Shown: one piece after another, positions 42,151-55,794 of the stretch
How the letters are laid out: the number at the start of each line of letters is the position of its first letter
Position numbering within the stretch: position 1 is the first letter of the stretch
Assembly: GCA_037349105.1 (NCBI GenBank)
Contig: JAYJMM010000061.1
Coordinates: forward strand, 1-64,000
Length of the DNA: 64,000 nucleotides
Direction of reading: 5' to 3'
DNA from: Limnomonas spitsbergensis
Lineage: Eukaryota; Chlorophyta; Chlorophyceae; Chlamydomonadales
Position numbers and translations under genes: made by a program
Notes under the pieces: model-generated
Databases searched by the model: none
What the model was told of the DNA's origin: nothing
Seen by the model: only the letters and a program-made list of their open reading frames with translations

Positions 42151-43196
42151 GAGGCCTGGACTACCGTAGGCCAATACAAAATAACTCTTATGTTCTGCGC
42201 AGCTACCTATGGGAGCGATCCACATAATGACCTTCTTAACCAGATCCATGTAGAGGCTTTATTTGCGAGAGCCAGTTGTGGACTCAAAGTCTTAGATCAA
42301 AAGTTGAAACAAAAAATGCACCCAGACAGCTGATGCAGCATGCATACATGGTGGCAAACATGGCTAGTAGATCGTTCTGGGATAATGCTGTTAGCTATGC
42401 TGGGATAATATCTGTGGCCAGCATGCATACAATCTCAGCGAGTCATGTCATCTGCGACTTCTTGACGACCCATAGCCTGGGCGTTTGGAATAATGTGCAT
42501 TTCTTCATAGACCAAGCGGTCTCTGAATGAGAGGCAGCTAAGGGCGGACGCTTAAAATTGCAGCATGCGGCGAGCTCCAAGCCATAGTGGCTGAACTTGT
42601 GCCCGCAAACCAATACAAGTTCGGACGAATAATAAGCAAAAACCAGCCCGTTCTTTTCATCCCTGGGGGCAATGAACAAGCACTCCATTTAACAGTGCAT
42701 AGGGAACACCCCCTTGGAGTAATTCATAAGCCTTGTCGAGCCCAACAACATTCCAACTGGGCTATGCCTCACAACATCGACTGCCACCTGCTGGCTGCCA
42801 CATCTACAGCGTCATGCCCAGAGACATATTCGTATTCAAGTCTTGAATAAGAGCATCGGGACGGCCAGTCTTCATCACTTAGCTTCAGAACCGCAGCAAC
42901 AAAACAGGTAAACAACAAGACCTGGATGCACTGTATTACAAAAAGAAAACCCAGCCTAATGCCAGGGGCTAAATTCACAACGAGATCCCCATGGCCCATC
43001 CAGCTAGCTCAGCCGCAAACTAAAACGGCAAATACATAGACAACGCCACGGTCCACCTGGTGAGCCAAATCCCCCCAGCTTGCCACAATGAGCCCGTACA
43101 TCGGACTCATCAAGACTTCCGGGTTCGACCCTCTCTTCACAGGCTCATTCCACCTTACGCAGCCTTGCTCCCCACGAGGGGCTGCCTTTTAAACAC
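42151..43196. other. No gene recognised
   Basis: About 1 kb. Plus-strand frames 42276-42530 and 42587-42850 have no known motif. It could contain the 3' end of the large minus-strand gene upstream, but no exon with good borders was found. Confidence 0.4.
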
Positions 43197-46100
43197 CATG
43201 GCAAAAAGCCCTGGGGCGCCACCATCCGCCGCAGGAGCAGCAGCGGAGGGGGCGTCTGCGGCGCTCCCTGACGGTTGGATGGACTGGGGCGATGCCGATA
43301 CCCGGACCGCCGCCTCTGGTTCATTCCTCGAGGGGACGGCCTGGCTGGCCTCGCCACTCTCCGACGCGCCTCCAGGCTTCTGACTGCCCGACGGCTTGCC
43401 CGCGGCGTTCTTTGATTCAGGCATAACCACTGCTGACACCTGCAAGCATCGCCAGGGGAACGTGAGGGAATCGAACACCTCTAGAACCCTCTACCAGAAG
43501 GACGTCCCGGGAGACGGATTAGCGCACGGAGATCTTACGTCAGCATCGCTGCGTAGTCTCTTACAGGTGGCACAACTTCAGGAGCAGCAGCAGCAGCAGG
43601 GTTCAGGGTCAAGGCACCCAGGGTTCAAATTGTGGGATTAGGTAGGCTGAGGAGCAGCAGCAGCAGCCTTAGGGTTCAGTATTAAGGCTCCCAGTTTAGG
43701 GCTCCGATACCGTAAAAGGGACTCCGGCGTTATGGGAGACCATCTGTTATGCAGTAAAACAGTAACCTAAATATTCTGGCTGAGGAATTGTAACATTTGC
43801 GTGACACTTTGATTCAGGCAAATTTCAGGCATGGGCACTGCTGATACCTGCTAGCATTGTCAGGGGGCAGGGTAGCACAGCTTCAGGAGCCTCAAGACTT
43901 TGTCATGCTACACTACATTTTCCAAGCATCCCCAATATTGATGGTCCCCCCTTGCCCTTAGTGTGTTTCGTTCGAAGCTCCCCCCATCGGCGCCGCCTGC
44001 CCCCCCCCTTGCCCTCACCTTCAGCCCCCCCCCCCCTGCCCCAGATCCCCCCCCTTGCCCTCACCTTCAGCCCCCCCCCCCCCCCCCCTGCCCCAGATCC
44101 CCCCCCTTGCCCTCACCTTCAGCCCCCCCTCCCCTGCCCCAGATCCCCCCCTTGCCCTCACCTTCAGCCCCCCCCTCCCCCTGCCCCAGATCCCCCCCCT
44201 TGCCCTCACCTTCAGCCCCCCCCCCCTGCCCCAGATCCCCCCCCTTGCCCTCACCTTCAGCCCCCCCTCCCCCTGCCTCAGATCCCCCCCTTGCCCTCAC
44301 CTTCAGCCCCCCCCTCCCCCTGCCCCAGATCCCCCCCTTGCCCTCACCTTCAGCCCCTTCTCCCCCTGCCCCAGATCCCCACCTTGCCCTCACCTTGAGC
44401 GCAGCCACCGTGTAATGGTGGTCTCCTACGTGTGTGAGCACTGTGGACAGCGCGCACGGCTTGGGCTTCCCACTCATGGACTTGCTTATGGCGTCTGAGA
44501 CCTTCTTGCCAGAGTCCCAAGAGGAGTACCTGCACATCCAGTAGATGGCACAGACTCAATCCAGGGGGGCATACAATAATATAATGTGTAATGGGCATTC
44601 ATGGGTGAAAAACTCTTGGCTGTTGTGCACTCATCATCGTCACAGTATTTTAATAACCTCCGTACTGAAGTCAGCTCTATTGATTTCATTATTTGTTCCT
44701 ACAGCCAGGGGGGTCTGATCCGATTTCAAACTATGATGAAGATAAAACAGGCCCAATTGCCTCAATGTGGCCTCAAACTCCTGAAAGTATCAGCCTTCCA
44801 GCCTATCAGGCGGATTTCAAAACATACATGATTGGGGACAAAAGGGGGAGCTCAGAAATCTGTTTGACCAGAAACGAGGGGGGCACTCAAGACATGGTTC
44901 GGCGGCAGCAGCGCGGCTGAGCTCACCTGAGTTCAACAGCCATCAAGTTGACGCCGCGCGTTCTTAGGCCCTTGGGACCGGAGTGGCACAGCGTCTGCAA
45001 GGCAGCAAGAACATACAGGCCGCTCAGATCAAGGGATCAACGTGGGCATCAAAGAGATATAGACCGCTCAGAGCAAGTAATCAATGTAGGCAGCCTCATC
45101 GGGACCTTGAGTCGGTGGAACGCCGGGACCGAATTTTGTCCTACCTCCTCCCCAGGAGCTTGTGTGTCGGAGAAGCACCGGTGCTCAATTTCTGCCCCTC
45201 CTCCCCAGCTCCCCCTCTGTTCCTTGTCTCTTTCCTGACTGACTGGTAGCCTTTCCGTTTCAAAACGCCTCAACAGTGTTCATTTTCTTGCCACGAGGCC
45301 ACCATCGGCAGGTTGCCCCACTGCCGCCAAATGCCTGATTGATGCCAAACCTAGATTGGAACACGGTTGCCAGCTCAAGCGGTATGGCTGTCCACACTCA
45401 TGGGGCCTCAGGCGGGAGGCTTTAATGTAGCTGACATGCAGCTGGTTCACGAGGGGAAAAAACTGACCGTCTGTCCTTTCCAAGAAACACATTAGGGTGG
45501 ATGTGCTGATGCTGGAACAGCAAACCATTCAGACAAGGACAGCCATACAGGCATTCATGCGAACAGGAAACAAAGATTGAGGACCATGCAGCGACTCGTT
45601 CGTGACCGAGAATATAGCAGGGTATCGTGTGCATTCCCCCATCCACTCCCGCCCGCTCTTTCTTAGCCACCAACTGGCTGCACTGCTACACCGAAGAGAG
45701 GCGTGTAACCAGGTCAGCCCATGCCGGACCCAGGGTTCCCAGGGGACCCAGGTGTGACCCCAAGTTGGGATCTGACACAGTAAAAGGGATTCATGTGTGA
45801 TGTGAGATGATCTGTTCAGCAGTAAAACAGTATTATTCTGACTCGAGAATTGTGGACATTTCCGTGACAGCGTAATGAGGGCGACCGTCACGACGGTAAA
45901 TCCAAAATTACGGCCCGACACTCAGGGCACCCCACGAGATGCCATCAGCCAGGCTCCTCTCAACACGCAGCTTATCTGAACACGACGCGATGCAGCAAAA
46001 CTCATATTTTCCCATTCAGACTCCCTGGTACAGCCACCTTGTAGATTGCACGATGCAACGATAGCGTAGATCCCTTTTTGGAGGCCCTCATGATCTTGTC

Positions 46101-46690
46101 CAGGTCGGATCTCACGTCCTGTTCATCGGCTCCAAAGCTGACAGCAGCCTACAGGAGGTCGACACAGGGTCAAGGCGTGTTGCAATGCAGGGCATGGGCC
46201 TTTTGACATGCTCAATCTGAAAGCAGCCTACAGGGGGGTGACACAGGGTCAAGGCGTGTTGCAATGCAGGGCATGGGCCTTTTGACATGCTCAATCTGAC
46301 TGTGACTGTGTGTGTGTCTTTCCGGCTCTGTAACCATGGCAGGCAAACACCGGCTCTGTCTGGAGGGTGCATGTGAAAGGGGTTTATTATTATTTCTGTC
46401 TCATTGGCCTAGCAACGCTTCTCAGATCATGTACCATCCGGGCCAGATCGCAGCTTCAAAAAACGTTGATCCATTAGAGGCCCAAGATCCATCATAGGTG
46501 TGATATATAAACCGCAACCACACCTCCCTCCTCCCTCTACCCACCGCAACCACACCTGCCCTCCCCCCTCTACCCACCGCGACACATCGCTCCACTTGCT
46601 CACTGTCCTCTGCGGGATAGACATCGGCCTCTGCGGCCTCCGCCGAGGCCTCTGCATCCCTCCCAGCAGCCGCCCTCGTATCGTCCTCGC
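43197..46690 (-). CDS. 3' exons of the large repeated-module gene
   Basis: Phase-compatible exons, minus strand: 46690-46578 (acidic), 46148-46038 (SFGADEQDVRSDLDKIMRAS), 45511-45468, 45350-45275 (less sure), 44994-44927, 44529-44394 (YSSWDSGKKVSDAISKSMSG) and 43439-43197 (Ser/Ala/Pro-rich, LFAM at the donor). Each has an AG acceptor and GT donor, and the reading phase carries through. No domain is recognised. A stop codon was not found before 43197, so the gene continues to lower coordinates. The first introns here carry duplicated splice-site segments (see separate entries). This could be a separate downstream gene if a stop and start were missed. Confidence 0.5.
43978..44393 (-). repeat. 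Tandem array copying an exon end and 5' splice site (about 55-60 bp unit, 7 copies)
   Basis: On the minus strand each unit reads GCTGAAGGTGAGGGCAAGG followed by a G-rich run. The exon at 44529-44394 ends GCTCAAG and its donor is GTGAGGGCAAGG, so the array repeats that junction into the intron. Long C runs on the plus strand vary from unit to unit. Confidence 0.85.
46144..46303 (-). repeat. 80-bp x2 direct duplication spanning a 3' splice site
   Basis: CAGCCTACAGG...CAATCTG is present twice with an 80-bp period. Read on the minus strand it duplicates the intron end (CCTGTAG) and the first bases of the exon that starts at 46148. Confidence 0.85.
46513..46580 (-). repeat. 33-bp x2 duplication spanning a 5' splice site
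   Basis: On the minus strand GCGGTGGGTAGAGGG... occurs twice plus a partial third GCGG. The exon at 46690-46578 ends GTCGCG with donor GTGGGTAGAGG, so the unit copies that junction. Confidence 0.75.
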
Positions 46691-47175
46691 CTGACGATAC
46701 CAGGGGGGCAGTCGGTGTTTATTCCTTCGTGGCTCAACTACAAGTACATGTCAGCTACACTCCGGCTTCATCAGGCAATAGCAGCACGCTCTCCGGGCCT
46801 ATGGTTGGCTGTGCGAACGTCTTAACGCTGCGGCACGCCGGAAGCCCAGCCGCTACTGCTGGACTTTCCAAATCCATGACTGTCGCCTGTGTTTCTCTTG
46901 GAGCTACCAGTCAACCATCACACCTACCCACTAGTCTACCAGCCCAACAGTCCATCTGCCCACTAGTCCACTAGGCCTGCTCAGGACCAAACCTGGACCT
47001 GTCTACGACTGGTGGTCAAAGCAGCATGGCTGGCCACAAATGGGGCCCCGGGAGTGATGATTACAGGTGGGTCAGTCATTCATATGGGCAGACAAGCAGC
47101 AGCAGTAACAGTAGCAGCAGGAGAGCAGCAACAGCAGCAGGAACATTCATCAGAAGCAACAGCAGCAGCAGCAGG

Positions 47176-47206
<31 letters not shown>

Positions 47207-47650
47207 GGAGCATGAGCGTGAGCAGCAGGAGAGCTATTGTTTCAGCGTTAGTACAGCCAACCACTGGCCTGTTGGGAGTGCTGCTATACACAGTACTACT
47301 AGAGGACTATATAGCCACACAACTCCTACATAGAGGATGCAACAGTACTACCAAGAGAATGAAGCAGTACTACCAGAGGATGAAACAGTACTACAAACAA
47401 TGGTACAGTCATACCAACAGACGAATAAGCCCCATGGGTGGTGGTAGGTAGGGAGAAGGTAGTCGGCAGGCTTAAATCCATGGTCTTCCAGTTGCGGGTA
47501 ATTTGAGGAACCCAGATTTGTAAAAGACAAATTACATGTGGGTGCAAAGACCAAACAGCCTTATAAAGGTGGTATGCCCAATTTTGTTGGAGCTTTTAGG
47601 AAGAAACAAATATTGAAGTCTCCATTGATTAGGCGACAAATTGAACTCAC

Positions 47651-50600
47651 CAGCAGCGGTGGAGGGCGCCCCTCTTGAGGCTGATGGCCAGCCATCATTG
47701 CCAAAGGCTGTTCCCGAGGACTTGTGTGGAGGCGTGGTGGCAACATAGTAGGAGGACCCTACAAAGTGCAAAAGAAGCAACACAAGAGAAATGAAGATCT
47801 GGATGGCCCAATAAGGTGCACCAGTAAAAAATTAGGTACTCTTAACCCCAAACTGACATGTCTTACAGATTTCTCTGAAACGTCTTACAGCAAGAGCAAA
47901 GCATTGAACCTTTGAACCCATGAGTAGGTGGAGGTATGGCTAGTATAAGTCAAACTTTCAAACCGTATGGCTTGTATATCTCAAACTCCCAAACCGCATT
48001 TCAGCCACAGATAGAGGCCGAGTGGGGACCTGGGCATGGTTATGTTCTCCTCGTCACAGACGGGACGACCACAGGACTACGCTGTAGAGGGGTGCTGTGG
48101 ACGCTTCATGTGGGTGATGTAAGCGTTCTGGGTGGCTGCTGCCCCTTAGGAAAGTATGCAACATTCCTGAGGAGCCTTTCCAATTAGTACAGACAGCACA
48201 GTCACTCACATGCCTCCCTTTTTGGTGTTAAGGCTTAAGAATTCCTAAGGAGGGATCTAGTTACCTGCAACGGCATTTGAAGCCGGGAAGAGGCATGCCA
48301 CCAGCGAGGGACCCGCCGCAGCCTCAGCCGCACGCAGAGCCGCGGCGGGAGAAGACGCACCAGGCTCTGCAGCTGCGCCGGCGACAATATCCATCAGCCC
48401 AAAGCCGAGGTAAGTCTGTTGCTGGTCATCAGGGGCTGCCCCAACGGCCCCATTCAGGGACTGGTCTGACGGCATCGCCGCTGCTGCCCCGAACGGATGG
48501 AACTCCGCATCCACAGCCGCCGCCATCGTGGCCGCGCCCGCTGCAGCTGCCGCCGCCGTCGTGGCCGCGCCCGCTGCAGCTGCCGCTGCCGCCGTGGCCG
48601 CACCCGCCGCAGCTGCCGTCGACGTCGTGGCCGCGCCCGCCGAAGCTGCCGCAGCCGTCGTGCCCGCGCCTGCTGCAGCTGCCGCTTGTGCAGCGGCGGT
48701 GGCAGTTGGAGCGCCTCGGGCCACACTGCCCACTGGAGCCTCAAGGCGGCTTGGCTGAGGCGCAGCCGGCTTGGCTGTTCGGCATCTGAACTTGCAGATC
48801 TGCCGCTTCAGCTCGTCTGCAGTTGGCGCCTGACAGCATGGGAAAGAGGCGAGGTTAGAATGGCCATGTTGAATCAGGATTCAATTGTGGCTCATACTGT
48901 AAATCATAACGAAGTAGACACGAAGAAAGAAACAGTGTGCGGTGCTTGTGACCTGGCTTTCGAGCTCCTCACGTTTCTGACTAAGGGTTTTCGCCTGATA
49001 TGCAGGAGAGCGGGGGATCTGTCTGAAGCATGTGCTGACACTGTTGATCGGAAGTTCAAGCGCAGCCTTCCTTTGCTCCCACCCCTCCGGCTTTAGCCAT
49101 ACACGTCCCTGGGCCGTTTTGTGTCATCATTCCCCCTGTATATTTCCATCCATCGATCAGCTTCTATTTCACTGATAGGAACACACCTTGTCCCAGCCTT
49201 GGATCTCAGGTTAAGGGTATAGGGCCCAGCTTCACCCTCATATTTCACTGACAGGAACACACCTTGTCCCAGCCTTGGATCTCAGGTCAAGGGTATAGGG
49301 CCCAGCTTCACCCTCATATTTCACTGACAGGAACACACCTTGTCCCAGCCTTGGATCTCAGGTTCAGGGTATAGGGCCCAGCTTCACCCTCATGTTTCAC
49401 TGACAGGAACACACCTTGTCCCAGCCTTGGATCTCAGGTTCAGGGTTCAGGGCCCAGCTTCACCCTCATATTTCACTGATAGGAACACACCTTGTCCCAG
49501 CCTTGGATCTCAGGTTCAGGGTATAGGGCCCAGCTTCACCCTCATATTTCACTGACAGGAACACACCTTGTCCCAGCCTTGGATCGCAGGTCAAGGGTAT
49601 AGGGCCCAGCTTCACCCTCATATTTCACTGACAGGAACACACCTTGTCCCAGCCTTGGATCTCAGGTTAAGGGTATAGGGCCCAGCTTCACCCTCATATT
49701 TCACTGACAGGAACACACCTTGTCCCAGCCTTGGATCTCAGGTTAAGGGTATAGGGCCCAGCTTCACCCTCATATTTCACTGACAGGAACACACCTTGTC
49801 CCAGCCTTGGATCTCAAGTTAAGGGTATAGGGCCCAGCTTCACCCTCATATTTCACTGACAGGAACACACCTTGTCCCAGCCTTGGATCTCAGGTTAAGG
49901 GTATAGGGCCCAGCTTCACCCTCATATTTCACTGATAGGAACACACCTTGTCCCAGCCTTGGATCTCAGGTTAAGGGTTCAGGGCCCAGCTTCACCCTCA
50001 TATTTCAATGACAGGAACACACCTTGTCCCAGCCTTGGATCTCAGCAAGCATGGCATGATCTGGATCAGAACCGGTCAGATTCCGATGAAGCTTCACCAG
50101 CTTGCTCAACGCAGTCACCACAGCTTTGGGGACAAGCGTCACGGGGCCTGCACAGGGCAGAACATGGGGCAGTACACTCGAAGGCCCGCCCATGGCAGTA
50201 CATGGACATAGAGCATTTGCCTTGAATTTACGGTGACTGAAACTGAGCTACGTAATGCAGCCACCATAAGGACTGTAACCGGCACAGCACTTGTACACAC
50301 AGTCCCAGCCTTGGAGCTCAGGTTCCGGGTGAAGGCACAGCTAAACCCTCATACTTCTCTGATAGGAACACACCTTGTCCCAGCCTTGGATTTCAGGATA
50401 AAGGCCCAGGATTCAGCTAAAATATGCCTATATCTTATTTCAGATCACCCCATGGATCCTTTCAGATCTTCACCCCAGAGTCCCAGCCCCAAGAATCTTA
50501 CCAGAGGCAGCATCCCCAGCAGGGGCAGCAGCAGCAGGCATGTGCCTTGTTATCGCCTGACGCAGTTTTTCCTTCAATGCTTCGACTTCGGCTCTGCCTT

Positions 50601-53600
50601 CTTCGACAAGGGCACACAGGTCATCCCACATGGGCTGTCCAGCAACCTCAAGTGCCAGCTCCTGTCCAATGGTCGGGTGTTGTAAGCATCAGTGCATGAT
50701 CTGAATTTAGGGTTCAGCTAAACCCTAAACTAGGGTGTTCTAAGTGTCAGTGCATGCCACCTGAATTAAGGGTTTAGCTTAACCCTTAACTAGGGTGTTC
50801 TGAGTGTCAGTGCATGCCGTCTCGATCAGGACATGCTGCTACACAGTAGGGTTCAGGGTTCAGCTAAACCCTGTCCACAGGTCAGGTGTTTGAAGTATCA
50901 GTGCATTTTGTCTGGATCAGGACATGTTGCTACACGGTAGGGTTCAGGGTTCAGCTAAACTCCGTCCATAGGTCAGGGGTTATAAGAATCAGTGCATACC
51001 GTCTGGATCCAGATGTCATGCAGCTAATCGATGAGAGGGCTTGAAAACCTAGCTACTCCGGCAGCATCTCGTGTGGGGCAGGAACATCTCATAGCTTACT
51101 GAAGTGACCATTTTTGCATTTGTATTGAGGTTGGTGGTCGTGGTCTGGAACTGCATGCCTCCACTGAAATGGCCAATCATGATTGGTGGTACCTCGCGCG
51201 TCCTGGACGCTAAGCTGATGCATGCCTATAGAGTACTGCAGGTGCAGAAGATATCATCTTCCATTGACCATCAAACATCTCTTTTGCACCTGCAGTAATC
51301 TAGGCGCTTCACCTCCGCTCCAACAAACAGGATATCCTGTGCGTCTGGAAATTCACTCGCATGAAAACATTTCGAAAATAGGTGGGAGCCGCATTGCCGC
51401 AACGCACATTACATTTCGTGGTTGAAGAAGAGCTTGATTCATGTCAGTCCAATAATGACCATGACAAGCGAGCAAATGCCCACCTAGACGGGAGCACTGC
51501 ATGGCGCACGCTGCGAGATGACCACCAACTAGATTGGCCATTTGAAAGAAGCCTGCTATTTTGTTGTGTACAAAGTACATGTTACCGGTGTACAAACAAC
51601 TAAACAACCACCTACCGTAATCAGCAGCAGTACAATGGCCTGTCAGCACCACTTCACTTGCCTGCTCCAGCTCAGTCTCAGCCCTCTCTCGAGACATGCC
51701 AAGGTCCCGGTTGATCTTGAACGCCAAATCCTGGTGGGCAGGAAAATGCAGGAGGACCGATTGTGGCATGGAGGGCAGTATGATGAGCATGGAAGTTCAG
51801 TTCTACAGTACGAAATAATGTTGACAATGCTGAGAGGCAGGAAGAGGCATGACAAAGTACTCGGTTGAAGTGCTTGCACACCAACAAAGATTCCGTTGCA
51901 ATCCAATGCTTGCCAGGAGCATAAGCAAACGGAAGCATCAGCTGAAGGCCAAGGCTTTCAGGCACAGTTCAGACAGGTACAGTTCAGACGAGTACAGTTG
52001 AATCTCACCTGCAGCTTCGGCTTGACTTCCTTTATGTACAGCGCGGAAGATTCCACCTGTCTCGATATATCTGCCGTAGCGCCTGAAATCCCAGCGCCAG
52101 TTGCAGTGTCCGAGGACCCAGCTCCTGCCAATCCTGCATCGGGTGCTCCCTCGGAGGCATGTCGGACATCGTCAAAGACTCTGTCGTACGAGCTCCTGTA
52201 ACAAACAGCATCCAAAGCAATCACATAATGTAAACTTGATTTGTTGAACCCTGTAATATAGGGAGCCCAAAGCAAAAAAGGGTGAAAGACGAGTGTGACC
52301 TCAGAGGAGTTGCAAGGGTACATGATGGAGGTAGGGGGGGGGCGTTCCCAAGATAGGAGAGGAGATTGCATGGAAATGAGACACGGTTAAAAAAGGGGAG
52401 GAAATCCAAGATAAGGTGCGGCATTGCATAAGAGCGTTCCCACAGATACAAGGATACAGCTGTTCAGTGAGTGCCTGTCAGCACTTGCTGGTAAAAGCCT
52501 GAGCTCACAAGCAACTAGCAGTGACATAAGGCAGCTAGGGTAGGCTAGCCATATTTATGCTGTTGTATGTACTGTTATGGCAAAAACAACACTACAACAC
52601 AACACAACAGCCCTGACCCTAAACCTCTACCTGAAAGATTTTGCCAGGTCGGTAAGGGTGAGGCTTGTTACTCCCTTGGGCTTCGGAGAGGAGCCTGCCG
52701 CAGCCTTTGCATTGGGCCTTGGAGGGGACCCTGCCGCTTCAGACATCGGGAGCCCGTCATCGGGAACGCTAGCGATGTCTCCTTCTGAATCATCATCGTC
52801 TGTCGTCTTGTTGTCTGCAGCGCCAGCAAGGACGCAATCGACGCCTTTGGAAACAGAGGCACCGCTGACTATCTCAGCACAGCACACGGGCAGAGCAGAG
52901 GCAGAAACGATGCTAACCAAAGCAAACAGGCTGGCAGCGTACCGAAACCACAGGGACAGTCTTGACCAAAGTAGGCAGGCAGGCAGCACACCGAAACAAG
53001 GACAGGCACAATGCCCGCTGATGCAGGCAAGCAGGCAGTGCATCGACAGCAGAGACAATGCTGACCAAAGCAGGCAGGCAGACAGCACACCAGAAGCCGA
53101 GATATAAATTTGGGTCCCAGGGCGGTAAGGGCGCTTTCCCTAAACAAACCTGGGACCCTAATTGGGTGAATTCTGACCCGCCCTAAGAGCGGAATTTGGG
53201 TAAGAAATAAACCCGAATGATGCAGGCTGGCAGGCAGGAAGCACGCCAGCAGCAGAGATAGAAAAAATGCCTGCTGAAGTAGGCAAGCAGGGAGACAGGC
53301 AAGCAGCACACCAGCATCACCAACAGTGGAAGACAGATAGATCAGCCTTGCAAGCAGATTATAGATCCAATACCTGTATAATGATACTATAAACTTCATT
53401 TTCGGATATCTCTTCTGGTGTGTCGCCTTCCACGCTGGGTAATATTTATATCCTTCATCACCTTGTACACAATCAATCCCTGCCATGCATACGTGACTGA
53501 CCAAGCAATTTTGCTCCCCTCTGCACTGCACTGTATCGAGGCATGGGCAGGCCCATCTGTGCATTGAGGGCATGAGTCATTCCTCTTGCATTGAACTAGC

Positions 53601-55244
53601 ACCTGTAACACCATATTTAACTAAATTGTTTTATGTCTCTTATGCTGTGCTGCCCTGTGCTGCCCTGCCCAGTTGTGCAAGGACATGTGGTATCATCTTG
53701 ATCCTCGATGTGTAAATATGAAACCAGATTTTAGGAGACTGGTCCAAAGCGCCTCGTGGAGCCCATTGGAAAATTTAAATTCGAAACAGTGCCCGATACT
53801 CCTATCGGAAGGGACGGCTAACTCCCAAAGCGCTGTCATGCCACCCATGCCCCATGCAAGATGCACACCCTAGGGCCCTTCACCACTGCACTTCTGCCCA
53901 CATCACAACATGATAAATGACCAGTCTTTAAACTTAACAACTTATCCTCAAATCTTGCGCACTTCACAGTTGGCTGCCTGGCTGGATACAAACAAGTCCA
54001 TCCCTGGCACCTGCAGCCTGTCCTTGCCCGCTGGGCACCTTGACTGGCCCGGCTGAGGCTGCAGCCTGCCCCGCCATAGCGGCCAAATAAAAAGCTCTCA
54101 TAAAACACGACAGCATAGGGGCTTGAGCCACGTCAGCAGCAGTCACACCTGCTCCGCTCGGCTCGGCACCAGCAGTAGCTGCATCTGCCCTGTTTGGACC
54201 GGCTGCCTCTGAGGCAGCTGCACCGGCAGAGGTCCCAGCACCAGTAGCAGCAGCAGCAGCAGCAGGCCCCCCAGGAGCGGCCGCAGCATCTTCAGCTGCA
54301 GGGGGGATAGTTCCAGCTTCAGGGGGAGCGCCCCCTCCAGCTGTGTCAGGCCCGCTTGCAGCAGCTGCCCCTCCCTCAGAGCCTGCGATCGGGGCCGCAG
54401 CAAAATGCACGTTGATCAGTATTACAGGACTATTAGCGCCCATGGTACCTGGAAATGGGGTTGTGCGAGGAGCAGAACCCTTGCGTATGTTTGTGCAAAA
54501 CAAAATCGGCACTTGGGGATTTCAATATTTTCAAATAATGTCTTCAGTTTGCTTCAGTTGCTGATGTCCTACAAGCCTGCATCCTAAAGCAAGCCATCTT
54601 TGGCTACTGCTTACCACAGATTTGCTTTGCCTTCCCTCATAATTAACGTTGTTTGGGTTTAAGGGATCCATAAATTACTTATCATCGATTGTTAACGCCA
54701 GTTTTCAGTCGGATATTAAGATTTATTTGTGTGGACAGTTCTTGTTTGCCCATAGGGCAGCATAATAAAAGATAAAACTTTGGATGCTCGAGGGAAGGCA
54801 AATGAATTACGGTATACGGTACTGCAACTTCCTTCCTTCCTTCCTTCCTTTTGTATTCGTATCTGATATAATGCAATTGCGAACCCGTGGCACAAAAACG
54901 CTGTTATGCTTCTAGGTCTGTACAAGGTTGACGGCCCATGCCACAAATCGTTGCTGTAGCCTCACCTGCAGCCACTAGACATCCAGCCAATGATGAGCCT
55001 GTCAACAGGTACCGGCCTGGCCAAGGGGACTGTAACCTAAGATTCGGACCAGTCCCCTGGCTAGGAATGCAAGATAGGTCCCCAACTGCTGTTAAGATGA
55101 TATTTGATTACCTGGCACCGCAGCCGCGGGTGTGTCAGCGGCAGTCACACGTTCCTGCGCCGCCAGCTTGGCCCTCTTGGCGCCCGTGACGGATACAGAA
55201 TGGCACTTCTTGCGCTTAGCAGTCACGCCGTCGGCGGTGGCCGC
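47651..55244 (-). CDS. Second copy (D) of an eight-exon module in the large gene, plus one following exon
   Basis: Exons, minus strand: D0 55244-55112 (basic, TAKRKKCHS), D1 54382-54011 (Ala-rich, AAMAGQAAASAGPV), D2 52868-52631 (ending LTLTDLAKSF), D3 52195-52009 (ending YIKEVKPKLQ), D4 51730-51662 (DLAFKINRDLGMSRERAETE), D5 50661-50502 (AGQPMWDDLCALVEEGRAEV), D6 50147-50023 (HAMLAEIQGWDK), D7 48829-48265 (APTADELKRQICKF, then long Ala/Pro tract), then 47758-47651. All splice phases agree from exon to exon. Each of D0-D7 has a counterpart in module U with the same phase at nearly every border. No known domain; short helical segments separated by disordered Ala/Gly/Pro linkers suggest a scaffold or nuclear protein. 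Confidence 0.6.
49165..50045 (-). repeat. 76-bp x12 tandem array copying exon D6 end and its 5' splice site
   Basis: Eleven complete and one partial unit of exactly 76 bp, almost identical. Read on the minus strand each unit holds CTGAGATCCAAGGCTGGGAC-AAG|GTGTGTTCC, the last 23 bases of exon D6 and its donor, then 53 bases of intron. Two further diverged copies lie at about 50299-50400, on the other side of the exon. Confidence 0.95.
52880..53345 (-). repeat. Degenerate tandem repeat in the intron before exon D2
   Basis: Units of about 55-65 bp built on GCAGGCAGGCAGCACACC...ACAATGCTGACCAAAG. They produce a long Cys-rich open frame on the minus strand that I reject as a gene. Confidence 0.6.
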
Positions 55245-55794
55245 CTGCCGGGCAGCAAAGGATATTGACTGGACACAGGGCTCAGGGGGGTCAAGGTTCA
55301 GGGAGGAAAGGATCTGAGGAATAAGTAGGGGAAAAGTGTCTCCCAGCTGTAAGTTTACTCCTTTTAAGCCGGTGCCAGCTAAAACTCGTGGGGTCCGCCT
55401 CCTGCATGAGCCCTCTCCCGGCCCATCGGCTACACCTCGCACTCGGCGAGGGTGACAGGGGAAGCCTCTCGCTCAGTCAGGTAAAGCGCATCTGTGACCC
55501 TCAAAGATCTGATGAAGTTTACGTTATCATATATTTGTGTTTTAACTATATGAGCCGTTGCTTGCTTGCATAAGCTTCTTGCAGACCCTACACTGCTGGA
55601 CCTGTCTCTGAATAATCAAGCCCTTCCTTTGGCATATACAGATCCTGCCCCCGAGACCTCTTCTACGACTGAACAAACCCATGCATAGGCACCTCGAGGA
55701 CCCTATGCCTCTAAACCTAGACTCACGCAAAACAAGACCCTGCATAAGCTGGGCAGAACCGCCAAAACATTATTTAAACTAAACAAACCCTCAC

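Noticed and set aside
43952..44498. Proline-rich and glycine-rich frames of about 150 codons
   Set aside because: Produced in all frames by the C-rich tandem array; real exon signal here is only at 44529-44394 on the minus strand.
47026..47291. Gln/Ser-rich or poly-Leu frames
   Set aside because: Translations of an AGC/AAC microsatellite-like stretch at about 47095-47235 in non-coding sequence.
49165..50045. CRISPR-like array
   Set aside because: Units are contiguous with no unique spacers, and the context is a eukaryotic intron.
52869..53573. 234-codon Cys-rich minus-strand frame
   Set aside because: Made by the degenerate repeat in the D1-D2 intron; the true exon D2 uses only its 3' part in a supported frame.
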